Below are positions 17,327 through 25,713 of a stretch of 64,000 nucleotides of DNA, one piece after another. Below the pieces are notes generated by a model. The model made no database searches. It was not told the origin of the DNA and saw only the letters and a list, made by a program, of their open reading frames with translations. Position 1 is the stretch's first letter, and each line of letters begins with the position of its first letter. Source of the stretch: Mucilaginibacter sp. Bleaf8 (lineage in GTDB: Bacteria > Bacteroidota > Bacteroidia > Sphingobacteriales > Sphingobacteriaceae); the NCBI RefSeq assembly GCF_018390515.1, contig NZ_JAHBBK010000003.1, forward strand, positions 434,001 to 498,000, given 5' to 3'. The translations under genes and the position numbers were made by a program.

Positions 17327-20221
17327 ATGCTACGCGTTGATAGTACCAAGCCTTGCCAACTAATTTACTCGCTTGCCCGCCACGAGTACTTGTCTTATTT
17401 GATTGAGCCTCACATTGTTCAGCTCAACCCAAATGGCGAGTTTTCGCTTACGCATCAGCGTTTGTTTTCGAATACGGCCAGCGAGTTTGGCAACTGCATT
17501 GATGAAACCGACCTAAAGCTTATTAAGCTGCTGGAGGATATTGAGCAAGGCAACATCATCAAAAAGTACTACAAGAAGCCGGTACGCCCGTACGAGTTTT
17601 TCAGCAAGATATTCAACGACCAGCTTTATGAGGTAATACGCCCCAAGATTGAAAAGAGAATGGCTGAGGCGCTTGGCATGATGAGCGATAAAAAAATCTA
17701 CCTCATGAGCAAGGAGGGCTATCCGGCCGGTCGTGAATTAAGTTTGGCTGATGAGGCTGCCACGGTACTGTTTCACTTTAAACGTAACGAAACCGAGGTA
17801 CGCTATTATCCTACCATCAAATACCAGGGGCAAAAGGTGGAATTTATGTTCCGCGATGCCGAAATAATCTGTAACCGCCCGGCCTGGCTGATGGTTGAGG
17901 ATAAGTTATATTACTTTGACCGCGACCTGGAAGGTAAAAAGCTGCAGCCGTTTTTAAACAAGCGCTACATTGCCATTCCGCGCAGCTCCGAGCCGTCGTA
18001 TTTTGAAAAGTTTGTGGCGCCGCTTATCGAAAAGTACCACGTGCATGCCGAGGGCTTTACCATCAATACCGAAAAATACGAGGCTGTACCGGTTGTAAAA
18101 CCCATTTATGTAGAGGCCGGTGTATCGCAGTTACAGCTGTATTTTAAATATGCCGGTTACGTTTTCCCTTACGGGGATGGCAGGCAGATCTCCGTTAAAA
18201 TTGAGCGCAATGGCGATGATTACATCTTTCACCGCATTAAACGCTCCGTAACCTGGGAAAAGAACAAGCTGGCACAACTGGAAGCCATGGGGCTTACCAC
18301 CTCATCATCCTTGTTCCAAAACCTGGAGGTAAAGCATAACGATGAAGAGGCAGACCGCTCTTTTTCTGTCTTCGAGTGGCTGAACGACCATCATGAAGAG
18401 CTGTTAGCTGCCGGGTTTGATATTGAACAGCCCGAAGGCCAGAAACGCTACCTGTTTGGCAGCAGCAAGATAGACCTGCAGGTAAAAGAGAATAATGATT
18501 GGTTTGATATACATGCCATTGTGCATTTTGGCCCATACCAGATACCTTTTATTGAACTGCGCAATCACATCCTGAATCGTAAAAAAGAGTTTGTGCTGCC
18601 ATCTGGCGAAATTGCCGTGATACCCGAAGAGTGGTTTGCACAATACGGCAACCTGCTCAACTTTACCGAGGGCAATAAAGATTTAAAGTTGCGCAAGCAC
18701 CACATTGGCCTGGTGAATGATTTGGCCGAGGGCGAGCTGGCTAATATCACCATTAACCGCAAGCTGCAAAAGCTGAACGATTTTGAAGAGCTGGAAGACG
18801 TTGCACCGCCGGTAAACTTTGCCGGTAGTTTGCGCCCGTACCAACAGGCCGGTTACAACTGGTTCCATTTTTTAAAGAGCTACCACTTTGGCGGCTGCCT
18901 GGCCGATGATATGGGTTTAGGTAAAACCATTCAAACCCTGGCGCTGCTGCAAAAAAATAAGGAAGATACCGAGGCGCTGGGTACCAAAAGCACATCGCTG
19001 CTGATCATGCCTACCTCGCTGATCTATAACTGGATCAATGAGGCGCGCAAGTTTACGCCAACCCTGCGCATGATGGTGCATACGGGCGCATTTCGCTACA
19101 AATCACCCGATGTGTTTGGTAATTATGATGTGGTGGTTACCACCTACGGCATCAGCCGTATTGATGTGGAGATGTTCAAGAACTTCTTTTTTGATTACAT
19201 CATACTCGACGAAAGCCAGAACATTAAAAACCCGTCATCCAAATCATACCAGGCGGTTAAGCAGCTTAAATCGCGTCATAAACTGATATTGAGCGGTACG
19301 CCGGTCGAAAATACGGTGAATGATTTGTGGACGCAGATGTCATTCATCAACCCCGGTTTACTGGGTAACCAGCAGTTTTTTTTGAACGAGTTTGTAACTC
19401 CCATTGAAAAGAAAAAGGACGAGGATAAGGCGCACAAACTGCAAGCCCTTATCAAGCCCTTTGTGCTGCGCCGCACCAAGGAGCAGGTAGCCACCGAGCT
19501 GCCGCCTAAAATTGAGCAGCTGTTATACTGCCCGATGAGTGATGAGCAGGCTAATGTATACGAAAAAATCAAGTCGGAATACCGCAACGAATTGTTGCAA
19601 AGCCTGGAAGACGGCACTTTTGCCCAAAGCCAGATACAGGTGCTGCAGGGGCTGATGAAGCTGCGCCAAATTGCCAATCACCCGTACATGATTGATGAAA
19701 GCTACGAAGGCGACTCGGGCAAATTCGAGAACGTGGTACATACGCTGGCCAACGTGCTTGAAGGGGGACACAAAGTGCTCATCTTTTCGCAGTTTGTAAA
19801 GCAGCTGGATATTTACCGCAAGTATTTTGAAAAGCAGGGCATACCTTACAGTTACCTGGATGGCAGCACACAAAACCGTGGTGAGGTGGTAACGCGCTTT
19901 CAAAAAGATAGCCGGATGCAGGTTTTCCTTATCTCCATAAAAGCCGGCGGCGTGGGCCTTAACTTAACCGAGGCCGATTATGTGTTCATCCTCGACCCGT
20001 GGTGGAACCCGGCCGTGGAGCAGCAGGCCATTGACCGTTCGCACCGCATCGGGCAAACCAAAACGGTGTTCATCTATAAATTCATCAGCAAGGATACCGT
20101 GGAAGAAAAGATACTGGCCCTGCAGCAACGCAAACTGAGCGTAGCCCGCTCACTGATTACTACCGAAGAAAGCTTTATTAAATCGCTTTCGGCCGAAGAT
20201 ATTAAAGAGATTTTGGGATAG
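17327..20221 (+). CDS. SNF2-family DEAD/DEAH-box helicase
   Basis: A 964-residue protein. The C-terminal half is a SNF2 translocase: DDMGLGKTIQTLALL (Walker A), VVVTTYG, the DEAH-like box DESQ in IILDESQNIKNP, LSGTPVENTVNDLW (motif III), and QAIDRSHRIGQTKTV (motif VI). The N-terminal ~480 residues contain no SWIM zinc finger that I can see but fit the Bacteroidota-type SNF2 N-terminal extension. Bacterial members (RapA/HepA relatives) remodel RNA polymerase or DNA-protein complexes; the target here is unknown. It is a single gene, with a 279-bp upstream gap. Confidence 0.93.
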   Translation: MLRVDSTKPCQLIYSLARHEYLSYLIEPHIVQLNPNGEFSLTHQRLFSNTASEFGNCIDETDLKLIKLLEDIEQGNIIKKYYKKPVRPYEFFSKIFNDQLYEVIRPKIEKRMAEALGMMSDKKIYLMSKEGYPAGRELSLADEAATVLFHFKRNETEVRYYPTIKYQGQKVEFMFRDAEIICNRPAWLMVEDKLYYFDRDLEGKKLQPFLNKRYIAIPRSSEPSYFEKFVAPLIEKYHVHAEGFTINTEKYEAVPVVKPIYVEAGVSQLQLYFKYAGYVFPYGDGRQISVKIERNGDDYIFHRIKRSVTWEKNKLAQLEAMGLTTSSSLFQNLEVKHNDEEADRSFSVFEWLNDHHEELLAAGFDIEQPEGQKRYLFGSSKIDLQVKENNDWFDIHAIVHFGPYQIPFIELRNHILNRKKEFVLPSGEIAVIPEEWFAQYGNLLNFTEGNKDLKLRKHHIGLVNDLAEGELANITINRKLQKLNDFEELEDVAPPVNFAGSLRPYQQAGYNWFHFLKSYHFGGCLADDMGLGKTIQTLALLQKNKEDTEALGTKSTSLLIMPTSLIYNWINEARKFTPTLRMMVHTGAFRYKSPDVFGNYDVVVTTYGISRIDVEMFKNFFFDYIILDESQNIKNPSSKSYQAVKQLKSRHKLILSGTPVENTVNDLWTQMSFINPGLLGNQQFFLNEFVTPIEKKKDEDKAHKLQALIKPFVLRRTKEQVATELPPKIEQLLYCPMSDEQANVYEKIKSEYRNELLQSLEDGTFAQSQIQVLQGLMKLRQIANHPYMIDESYEGDSGKFENVVHTLANVLEGGHKVLIFSQFVKQLDIYRKYFEKQGIPYSYLDGSTQNRGEVVTRFQKDSRMQVFLISIKAGGVGLNLTEADYVFILDPWWNPAVEQQAIDRSHRIGQTKTVFIYKFISKDTVEEKILALQQRKLSVARSLITTEESFIKSLSAEDIKEILG

Positions 20222-20262
20222 CCCCACCCAAACCCTCCCCGGTAGGGAGGGCTTTTGGATTT
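20219..20262 (+). repeat. Interspersed GC-rich hairpin repeat, copy 2
   Basis: Second copy of the element at 14135-14177, differing by one inserted A and a few substitutions. It again starts at the TAG stop of the preceding gene and forms the CCCTCCC/GGGAGGG stem followed by CTTTT. Confidence 0.75.
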
Positions 20263-20337
20263 GCGGAGCTGGATTATAAAACTTATTGCCTGCAATAATG
20301 GCTGATAGGTTCAAAAGATCTTCTTATCAAGCGTATG

Positions 20338-21294
20338 TTATAGCGGCAGGTCAATTTCTTCTGGTTCCATTATGCTTCCATCCGGCTTAAACAAATAGCT
20401 CATGGGTTCTTCCGGGTTTTTGATGATCTCGAACAAAACGAATCCCCACTTTTTCCAGAAGTTTTCGAGTACCTGGCCGTAGGTTTTATTTTGCCAGAAA
20501 TCGAATGTAGGCTTGCCGCCTGTTCCACGCAATGACATGGCTTCCAGATAAATATCATTACCAACCGGCAGTACACTGTATTCGGGCAGTTTATTAAACA
20601 AAAAAGCCGAATAAAACACCCGTGCGTTCATTTCCTCAAACTGAATGGGGTGCAGGGTGCGGTTTTGCCATTGCTCGTACAAGTCGCGGTGGTAGCGGCC
20701 ATTGGCGCCGTTATCCTGCAGGCAAATAATGATGCCAAAATCATTAAGGCGTAGCGAGAAGGTAAGGGTATTGATCTCGTCACGGTAGCCAAAATCATTC
20801 TCGGCATTATTTACTTTGTAAACAAAAACGCTGTAAGGCATAAACTCATCAAATATCAGCGGCAGGTTCAGGCTCTGCAACATTAAATGCAAGTGGCTGA
20901 ATTTGTGGCTCAGCGCCTGCGATATCGTGAAGCTTTCGCCCTGGGCATGCTGCTGGCGAATACCGGCCTGTATTTCATTAAAAATAATGCCGTACAGTAA
21001 CTTGCCCGCCCACTGAAACAGCAGCAGCGGATCCAGCGCTTTAACGGCCTCATAACCTTGTGTAAAAGCTTGTTCTACAGCAGCCTCTAACGGGCTTATA
21101 TACTGGTTATTAGTGGTAGCGGCACAGGGCAGCTTTAAGTCTTTGTAAGTAGTATAGCTTTCGTCAAGCAGTTTAAAAGGCTGGTCGGCCAGGTTATAGC
21201 GGCTCATCAGCCATGCCGGAAAAACCTGTATCTTTTCTTCTTCGGACGATAATGCCTCACCGGTTAAAAAACAGTTGCGGTTGCTAAAATTCAT
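20338..21294 (-). CDS. Conserved protein of unknown function
   Basis: About 318 residues from ATG 21294. The frame can be extended to 21327 or 21342, but a TATCTTTG promoter box lies at 21332-21339, which would leave no leader for those starts, and the sequence from MNFSNRNCFLTGEAL looks like the natural beginning. No signal peptide or membrane segment. Cys near the start in NRNCFLTGE and mixed alpha/beta composition are the only visible features; no domain is recognised. It is a monocistronic minus-strand gene convergent with the SNF2 gene. Confidence 0.82.
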   Translation of the reverse strand: MNFSNRNCFLTGEALSSEEEKIQVFPAWLMSRYNLADQPFKLLDESYTTYKDLKLPCAATTNNQYISPLEAAVEQAFTQGYEAVKALDPLLLFQWAGKLLYGIIFNEIQAGIRQQHAQGESFTISQALSHKFSHLHLMLQSLNLPLIFDEFMPYSVFVYKVNNAENDFGYRDEINTLTFSLRLNDFGIIICLQDNGANGRYHRDLYEQWQNRTLHPIQFEEMNARVFYSAFLFNKLPEYSVLPVGNDIYLEAMSLRGTGGKPTFDFWQNKTYGQVLENFWKKWGFVLFEIIKNPEEPMSYLFKPDGSIMEPEEIDLPL

Positions 21295-21331
21295 CCGGTT
21301 AAACGGACTATACAAAGTTGGCGCCATGCCG

Positions 21332-21339
21332 CAAAGATA
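21332..21339 (-). promoter_or_regulatory. Probable -7 promoter box (TATCTTTG)
   Basis: The complement of 21332-21339 is TATCTTTG, an exact TAnnTTTG match, 38 bases before the ATG at 21294. No good -33 box was seen at the usual distance. Confidence 0.35.
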
Positions 21340-21481
21340 CAACCCACAGCCAAAGCAGTAGATGGGTGAATATGTATGAATTGTAAAATACTAAGCGGTA
21401 GTTTCTACTGTGTTTGATCTTAAAGTAAGGTCATAGACTTCTGTTTCACCTCTTATTGTCAGTCTTTGCTATATGAGCGTT

Positions 21482-21953
21482 AGTCTGCTCATTGCCGCAG
21501 GGGCTATTTCTTTTGTCATAGCCACAAAAGAAACAAAAAGGCCTAGTCATCTCCACATGCTTCTTTGCCGCACAGGCCATTGCGCTGCAAAGGCGGGCAG
21601 CACCACGGTTGTTTAGCTTTTTGCCCTTGATTTCGCTCATTGCCCTGCGCTTCTGCAAAAGCTAAAAGGCCTTTGCCTCCGCACAAGGCCAACATGTGCC
21701 GCCCGCCTTTCACCCGAAGCCGGGAAATGACGGTTTGTTAGAGCCAGGAAACAAGGCTTATTATTTAGATAATACGTTTTTTATCCGGCTTGCTCTTCGC
21801 TTCTCAACCCTCGCTCCTTCAACGAGCGTGGGGCTGCTTTCGCACCCGGCCGGGCGTATGGCCTTTAGCGTTGGCAGGGATTGTGAAAGCTAGGCCTTTT
21901 GCTTACTTTGTGGCTATGACAAAGTAAGTAGCCTCCGCGGCAATGAGCGGACT
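21482..21953. repeat. Structured intergenic element bounded by a 65-bp inverted repeat
   Basis: The gap from 21295 to 22035 holds no credible gene. Arms at 21482-21546 and 21890-21953 are inverted copies, about 85% identical. Each arm contains its own perfect 10-bp hairpin with the same 7-base loop (21507-21533 and 21902-21928), and the differences between the two stems are compensated within each stem. A further inverted pair (AAAGGCGGGC near 21590 and GCCCGCCTTT near 21701) lies inside. It looks like a non-coding mobile repeat of the MITE or REP type or a structured RNA. Short reading frames inside it are part of the repeat. Confidence 0.75.
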
Positions 21954-22035
21954 GAAAGAAGTTAAAACAACGATAGAAAGTTAATTCCAACTAAAGGAAG
22001 TATAATACGATTAGCAAACCAGTAAAAATTTAAGC

Positions 22036-22791
22036 TTAACCTTTAGGCTCAAAATACAACAAATCAACCTTCCCATTCTCCATAACGGCAAATGAATTAT
22101 AATGGATCCACTCGCCCAGATTAATGTACTCACTGTTGTTTTGCAGCGGTATCACCAGCGGAATATGGCGGTGACCAAAAATAAGGTAATCGTAATGCTG
22201 GGTTTGCAGGGTTTCGCGGGCAAAGGTTACCAGCCACTCGTTCTCGAACAGTTTTTGCTCTTTTGGTGCCGCATTGGCAACGCGGCTGTGTTGCGACCAG
22301 CGGTTGGCCAGGCCAAAGGTAAAATTAGGATGTACACGTGCCAGCATCCATTGCAAAAAGCGGTTGCGGAACAGCTTTTTAAGCATTTTATATTTAGCAT
22401 CGCCGGGGCCTAAGCCGTCGCCGTGATGAATGAACAGCTTTTTGCCCTGTCGCTCCAGGGTAAGCTCATTGCTGATGATGGTAGCGCCAAGTTCCTGCTC
22501 AAAGTAATTGAACATCCACATATCATGGTTGCCCCTAAACATATACAGCTTGATGCCGGCGTCAACCAGCTCAGCCAGTTTGCCTAAAAAGCGGATATAG
22601 CCTTTGGGCACTACCGAGCTGTATTCAAACCAGAAATCAAAGATATCGCCAACCAAAAACAACTCAGCAGCATCGTGCTTGATGCTGTCGAGCCAGCGCA
22701 CCAGGCGGTCTTCGCGTTCGCGGCTGCTGGCATGGCCTAAAGCGCCTAAATGAAAATCGGATGCAAAGTATATCTTGGTACGGGCGGTCAT
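22036..22791 (-). CDS. lpxH: UDP-2,3-diacylglucosamine pyrophosphatase (LpxH-type)
   Basis: A 251-residue calcineurin-like metallophosphoesterase. Metal-binding motifs in order are SDFHLG (Asp12, His14), GDIFDFW (Asp49), RGNHDMW (Asn88, His89), HHGDG and FGHRH. The LpxH-typical FDFWFEY after the GD motif separates it from other phosphoesterases. LpxH removes UMP from UDP-2,3-diacylglucosamine to give lipid X in lipid A synthesis, at the cytoplasmic face of the inner membrane. The gene is alone here, away from other lpx genes. Confidence 0.9.
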   Translation of the reverse strand: MTARTKIYFASDFHLGALGHASSREREDRLVRWLDSIKHDAAELFLVGDIFDFWFEYSSVVPKGYIRFLGKLAELVDAGIKLYMFRGNHDMWMFNYFEQELGATIISNELTLERQGKKLFIHHGDGLGPGDAKYKMLKKLFRNRFLQWMLARVHPNFTFGLANRWSQHSRVANAAPKEQKLFENEWLVTFARETLQTQHYDYLIFGHRHIPLVIPLQNNSEYINLGEWIHYNSFAVMENGKVDLLYFEPKG

Positions 22792-22916
22792 GTGGTTTCA
22801 AAAATAACGTTTTTGCAACGAAATTGGTGAAAGCAGTAGGGGGGATTGACGTTTTATGGGTTACTTTTATTGAACAGGCGAATCAATTAGCAACAGCCAA
22901 ATTTTGATTTATAATA

Positions 22917-23231
22917 ATGCAGCCGTTATTGCAACAGTTAAAAAAGCATCGTGTCACCTTCATTGGTTTGCTGGTGTATGCCCTTTTGTGGTTTAATACT
23001 TTCAAAATGTCAAATCAATATGAGGCCATGTGCAAAACCGCAGATACAGGTAACCGGTTATACTTTGGAGAGGCCGTCATGTATCAGGAGGTTTTTGTGT
23101 TTTTTCCAAGTGTGGGATTAATCATATTGCTTTTAGGCTTTGTTCTTTTTCGGAAAGAAGATAAACTGTTTTATTTATCAGTCTGTATTTTAGTGGCTCT
23201 GCCCGTTATCGGTTTTATTAATCGCTTATGA
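22917..23231 (+). CDS. Small membrane protein of unknown function
   Basis: A 104-residue protein with three hydrophobic stretches: FIGLLVYALLWFNTF (~15-29), VGLIILLLGFVLF (~66-78) and LSVCILVALPVIGFI (~87-101). A short soluble loop with a CKTADTGNR segment lies between the first two. No family recognised. ATG 22917 is the only early start; no Shine-Dalgarno sequence. The next small membrane gene follows after 76 bases, so the two may be co-transcribed. Confidence 0.65.
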   Translation: MQPLLQQLKKHRVTFIGLLVYALLWFNTFKMSNQYEAMCKTADTGNRLYFGEAVMYQEVFVFFPSVGLIILLLGFVLFRKEDKLFYLSVCILVALPVIGFINRL

Positions 23232-23307
23232 ATCAAAACGCAGAAGACGGTGTCTGCCTGTTACCTGCAATATTCTGAGTATATTGCAACCCATTTTATA
23301 ATTGAAT

Positions 23308-23529
23308 ATGATGCTTTTAGCAATTCAAACAGGTTCTACTTTTTGGCTTACCGCAGTTGTATGCGCTATAGTGGTTATACTGCTATTTTTTAAGATCATA
23401 AAATTCTGGCTTAAGGCTTTGCTGGTGCTGGGCCTGGTACTGCTGGTTGGCAAGTGTTACTTCAGCAAAAAAACTACCCATCGCCGTGCCGGTGTGGTAT
23501 CGGCAGTGAGCGTTGGTAATAAAGTCTAA
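23308..23529 (+). CDS. Small membrane protein of unknown function
   Basis: About 73 residues from ATG 23308 (a TTG at 23302 is in frame). Two hydrophobic segments, STFWLTAVVCAIVVILLFF and ALLVLGLVLLVG, are followed by a basic tail (SKKTTHRRAG). Nothing more can be said from sequence; a real gene is suggested by the length of the clean hydrophobic pattern and by position behind the 104-residue membrane protein gene. Confidence 0.5.
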   Translation: MMLLAIQTGSTFWLTAVVCAIVVILLFFKIIKFWLKALLVLGLVLLVGKCYFSKKTTHRRAGVVSAVSVGNKV

Positions 23530-23565
23530 GCATTTATATCAAGGCACCGTAAGCCAATAAAAAAT

Positions 23566-23619
23566 CCCGCCTTTAAAGCAGGGCCCCGTTTGGCGGGAAC
23601 CACTGCCTTAAAAAGCGGG
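23566..23619. terminator. Imperfect long hairpin between convergent genes
   Basis: CCCGCCTTTAAAGCAG at 23566 pairs imperfectly with CTGCCTTAAAAAGCGGG ending at 23619; a smaller CCCGCC/GGCGGG pairing is possible inside. It lies between the convergent genes ending at 23529 and 23649, so a terminator role is likely, though the T tract is weak. Confidence 0.4.
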
Positions 23620-23648
23620 AACTACTCATGGCTCGGAAAAGAGTTCTC

Positions 23649-24002
23649 TTAACGGTAGCGTACATAACGTACATTGCGGGCATAGCCTCTTGAACGGTAG
23701 TTTACATCGCGGTTGCGGGTATAGTAACCGTTTGAGTAGCCCCTGTGGTAAGCCGCGTATCTTTTGTTCTTGTTCATGCGGTGCTCGTTACCGATAATGT
23801 AACCACCACCGGCACCAATAGCACCGCCAATTAAAGCGCTTTTCAAATCGTGGCCAACAACGGCACCCAGTAAGGCACCACCGGCACCGCCAATTAAGGC
23901 ACCTTTAGCTTGTGAACTCATGCGACGCTGTGCATCGGCGTTGATTATATTGGTAAACAGTATACCTGTAATTAAGCTCAAAACAAAAATCATCTTTTTC
24001 AT
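23649..24002 (-). CDS. Glycine-zipper protein, exported
   Basis: A 117-residue protein with a signal peptide (MKKMIFVLSLITGILFTNIINADA) followed by a glycine-zipper segment (GALIGGAGGALLGAVVG and ALIGGAIGAGGGYIIG, residues ~34-75) and a basic Tyr/Arg/Asn-rich tail ending YVRYR. Glycine-zipper proteins of this kind sit in or at the outer membrane or cell surface; the precise role is unknown. Start MKKM at 24002; single gene. Confidence 0.85.
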   Translation of the reverse strand: MKKMIFVLSLITGILFTNIINADAQRRMSSQAKGALIGGAGGALLGAVVGHDLKSALIGGAIGAGGGYIIGNEHRMNKNKRYAAYHRGYSNGYYTRNRDVNYRSRGYARNVRYVRYR

Positions 24003-24339
24003 AATCGTGTTCTTTTAAGTAACTAATTATACCTATCTGATACTTTCTGTGCCGGATGGTTTAATAAAAAGCGCATGTTTGTTAGGCGTGCAGTACTTAA
24101 CAAACTGTTTTTCAGTAAGAAAAAATGACGTTTACCGGGTTGTGCAAACCGGTTTTAGATGCGGCAGGCCGCTGCTTATGCTAATTAAATGCTATACCGC
24201 CAAATTGCCGGCAAGCTGAATACTCAGGCCAGTTTTACGGATAAAAAGCACAGATCGGCAGCTTGGTGGTATAACATGCGGCCAGATAGGTGGCCTTACC
24301 GGAAACTTTTTGTGGTGATGAAAAGATTAATAAAAGCTT
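24003..24339. other. 337-bp intergenic stretch without a supported gene
   Basis: Upstream region of the glycine-zipper gene. It contains a short GC hairpin around 24162-24174 (GCGGCAGGCCGC). A 71-codon plus-strand frame starting at 24189 has no recognisable content. No promoter of the TAnnTTTG type was identified with confidence. Confidence 0.5.
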
Positions 24340-24534
24340 TTACAAACTCTCCACGCTTACTTTTACCGTTTTACGCGGACGCAGGCTGCGGAGTTGTTCA
24401 ATAATGCGGGTCATGGAAGTAAGCAGCCGGTTGCGTTCAATTTTGTCATCGCTTTTCAGAAAGCGGTCTGTTAGTTGGTGCAACGCTGTAGTTAACTGAT
24501 TTCTTTGTCCGGGTTTAACCTTCTGTGTTACCAT
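24340..24534 (-). CDS. Small basic helical protein, hypothetical
   Basis: A 64-residue frame starting ATG 24534. The product is mostly helical and charged (RNQLTTALHQLTDRFLKSDDK, in part; RLLTSMTRIIEQL), ending VKVSVESL. It resembles small DNA- or protein-binding Bacteroidota hypotheticals but is not recognised. An overlapping plus-strand frame has poorer amino-acid content. The upstream 200 bp contain no other gene. Confidence is moderate because of length. Confidence 0.45.
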   Translation of the reverse strand: MVTQKVKPGQRNQLTTALHQLTDRFLKSDDKIERNRLLTSMTRIIEQLRSLRPRKTVKVSVESL

Positions 24535-24672
24535 TTAGTATAAAGATACAGCCTATTATTAACAATAAGGTAAGTAATTATATAAATAGGTATAAAATCA
24601 ATTTTCGGGATGGTTAAATACTGTAGGCGCTGATAAAAATACCTGTTTTAACATCTATACACACCTAATGTA

Positions 24673-24708
24673 AAAACCGGCTTAAAATGTTATTTTCAAG
24701 CCGGTTTT
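24673..24708. terminator. Terminator-like hairpin just upstream of the LytTR gene
   Basis: Perfect 11-bp stem AAAACCGGCTT / AAGCCGGTTTT with a 14-base loop, ending 23 bases before ATG 24732. No plus-strand gene ends before it, so it could terminate a small RNA, act as an attenuator for the LytTR gene, or stop minus-strand read-through. Confidence 0.5.
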
Positions 24709-24731
24709 CAATTGCTTAGCGTAGCTGCATT

Positions 24732-25574
24732 ATGGAAAAAGGATTTAAGGTAAAATATCAGGATCGGGTACTGTTGCCGGTACTTATTCTGGTAATGAAT
24801 ACCGTTAACTTATACATAGCACACCCACATACGTTTTTATCTGCAGGCTTTTTCCGGTCTCTGGCTGAGGATACGGTAGTGGTTGCCGTTTGCTGGCTTG
24901 CCATGCGCAGGCTTATACAGAAACTGGACGAACGTTATTCTTTTCAGCAGGGTTTTTTGAAAAGAATAGTTCTTCAGCTGGTATTTACGCTGCTGCTTAC
25001 CTGTGGGTTGCTGTTGGCTATTACCTGGCTTGCCGAAAATTATTTGTACAAGCGTTCGGTACCGCAGGCGGTATACACCCATCATATATGGGTTTATGCC
25101 TTTTGGATTTTGATACAGAATGGTATATACATTACCATGTACATGCTGCAATGGTCGGCTTATCTGCAGGCGCAAAAAATGCCGGCTGCTACTGCGCCTG
25201 CTATCGCCCCGGTTTTTGCGCACGACAAGAAATTAGCCATTAAGCTGGGTAATAAAAACATTTTTGTGGATGCTTTAACCATACAATACTGCACCACTTT
25301 CGATGACTTCTCGAAAATATACACGGATAGTAACGAGACTTTTTTGATTGAGAAAACGTTGCAGGAAATGGTCTCTATTTTGCCTGCACACCTTTTCTTC
25401 AGAGCCAACCGGCAGTATATTTTGCACCGCGACATGATAACCGGTACCGAAAGGATAGAAAACGGCAAGCTGAAATTAATACTCAAGCCCTGCCCGGAAT
25501 TACCCACCGCGATAACCGTAAGCCGCGCCAAGGCCCCCGAACTGAAAGAATGGCTGCGTATGGCGGTAGCCTGA
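24732..25574 (+). CDS. Membrane-anchored LytTR-type transcription regulator
   Basis: A 280-residue protein. Four hydrophobic segments lie in residues ~13-30, 42-58, 76-102 and 118-138 and are followed by a LytTR DNA-binding domain (residues ~175-278) with LAIKLGNKNIFVDALTIQYC, in part, LFFRANRQYILHRDMI and a C-terminal LILKP. There is no receiver domain, so the signal probably enters through the membrane part. LytTR domains bind direct repeats upstream of target genes. The serine hydrolase gene follows in the same direction and is a plausible target or partner, but no paired binding site was seen. Confidence 0.88.
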   Translation: MEKGFKVKYQDRVLLPVLILVMNTVNLYIAHPHTFLSAGFFRSLAEDTVVVAVCWLAMRRLIQKLDERYSFQQGFLKRIVLQLVFTLLLTCGLLLAITWLAENYLYKRSVPQAVYTHHIWVYAFWILIQNGIYITMYMLQWSAYLQAQKMPAATAPAIAPVFAHDKKLAIKLGNKNIFVDALTIQYCTTFDDFSKIYTDSNETFLIEKTLQEMVSILPAHLFFRANRQYILHRDMITGTERIENGKLKLILKPCPELPTAITVSRAKAPELKEWLRMAVA

Positions 25575-25713
25575 TACGCTTTACCCATAAAAGCACTACA
25601 CTTCGCCCTTAAAAAGGGCCTGTACTGTCTTCAAAAGCACTTTCTGTATTTTACTATTGCACCATGATTTGCAGCGCTGCAATCAAATGAGTCAAGTAAA
25701 AATCTTAAAATTC

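Noticed and set aside
21446..21658. 70-codon minus-strand frame inside the inverted-repeat element
   Set aside because: It lies across the left arm and its hairpin; composition follows the repeat, and there is no promoter or family resemblance, so it is probably not a gene.
24189..24404. 71-codon plus-strand frame
   Set aside because: No recognisable sequence features, overlaps a better minus-strand small frame, and has no promoter.
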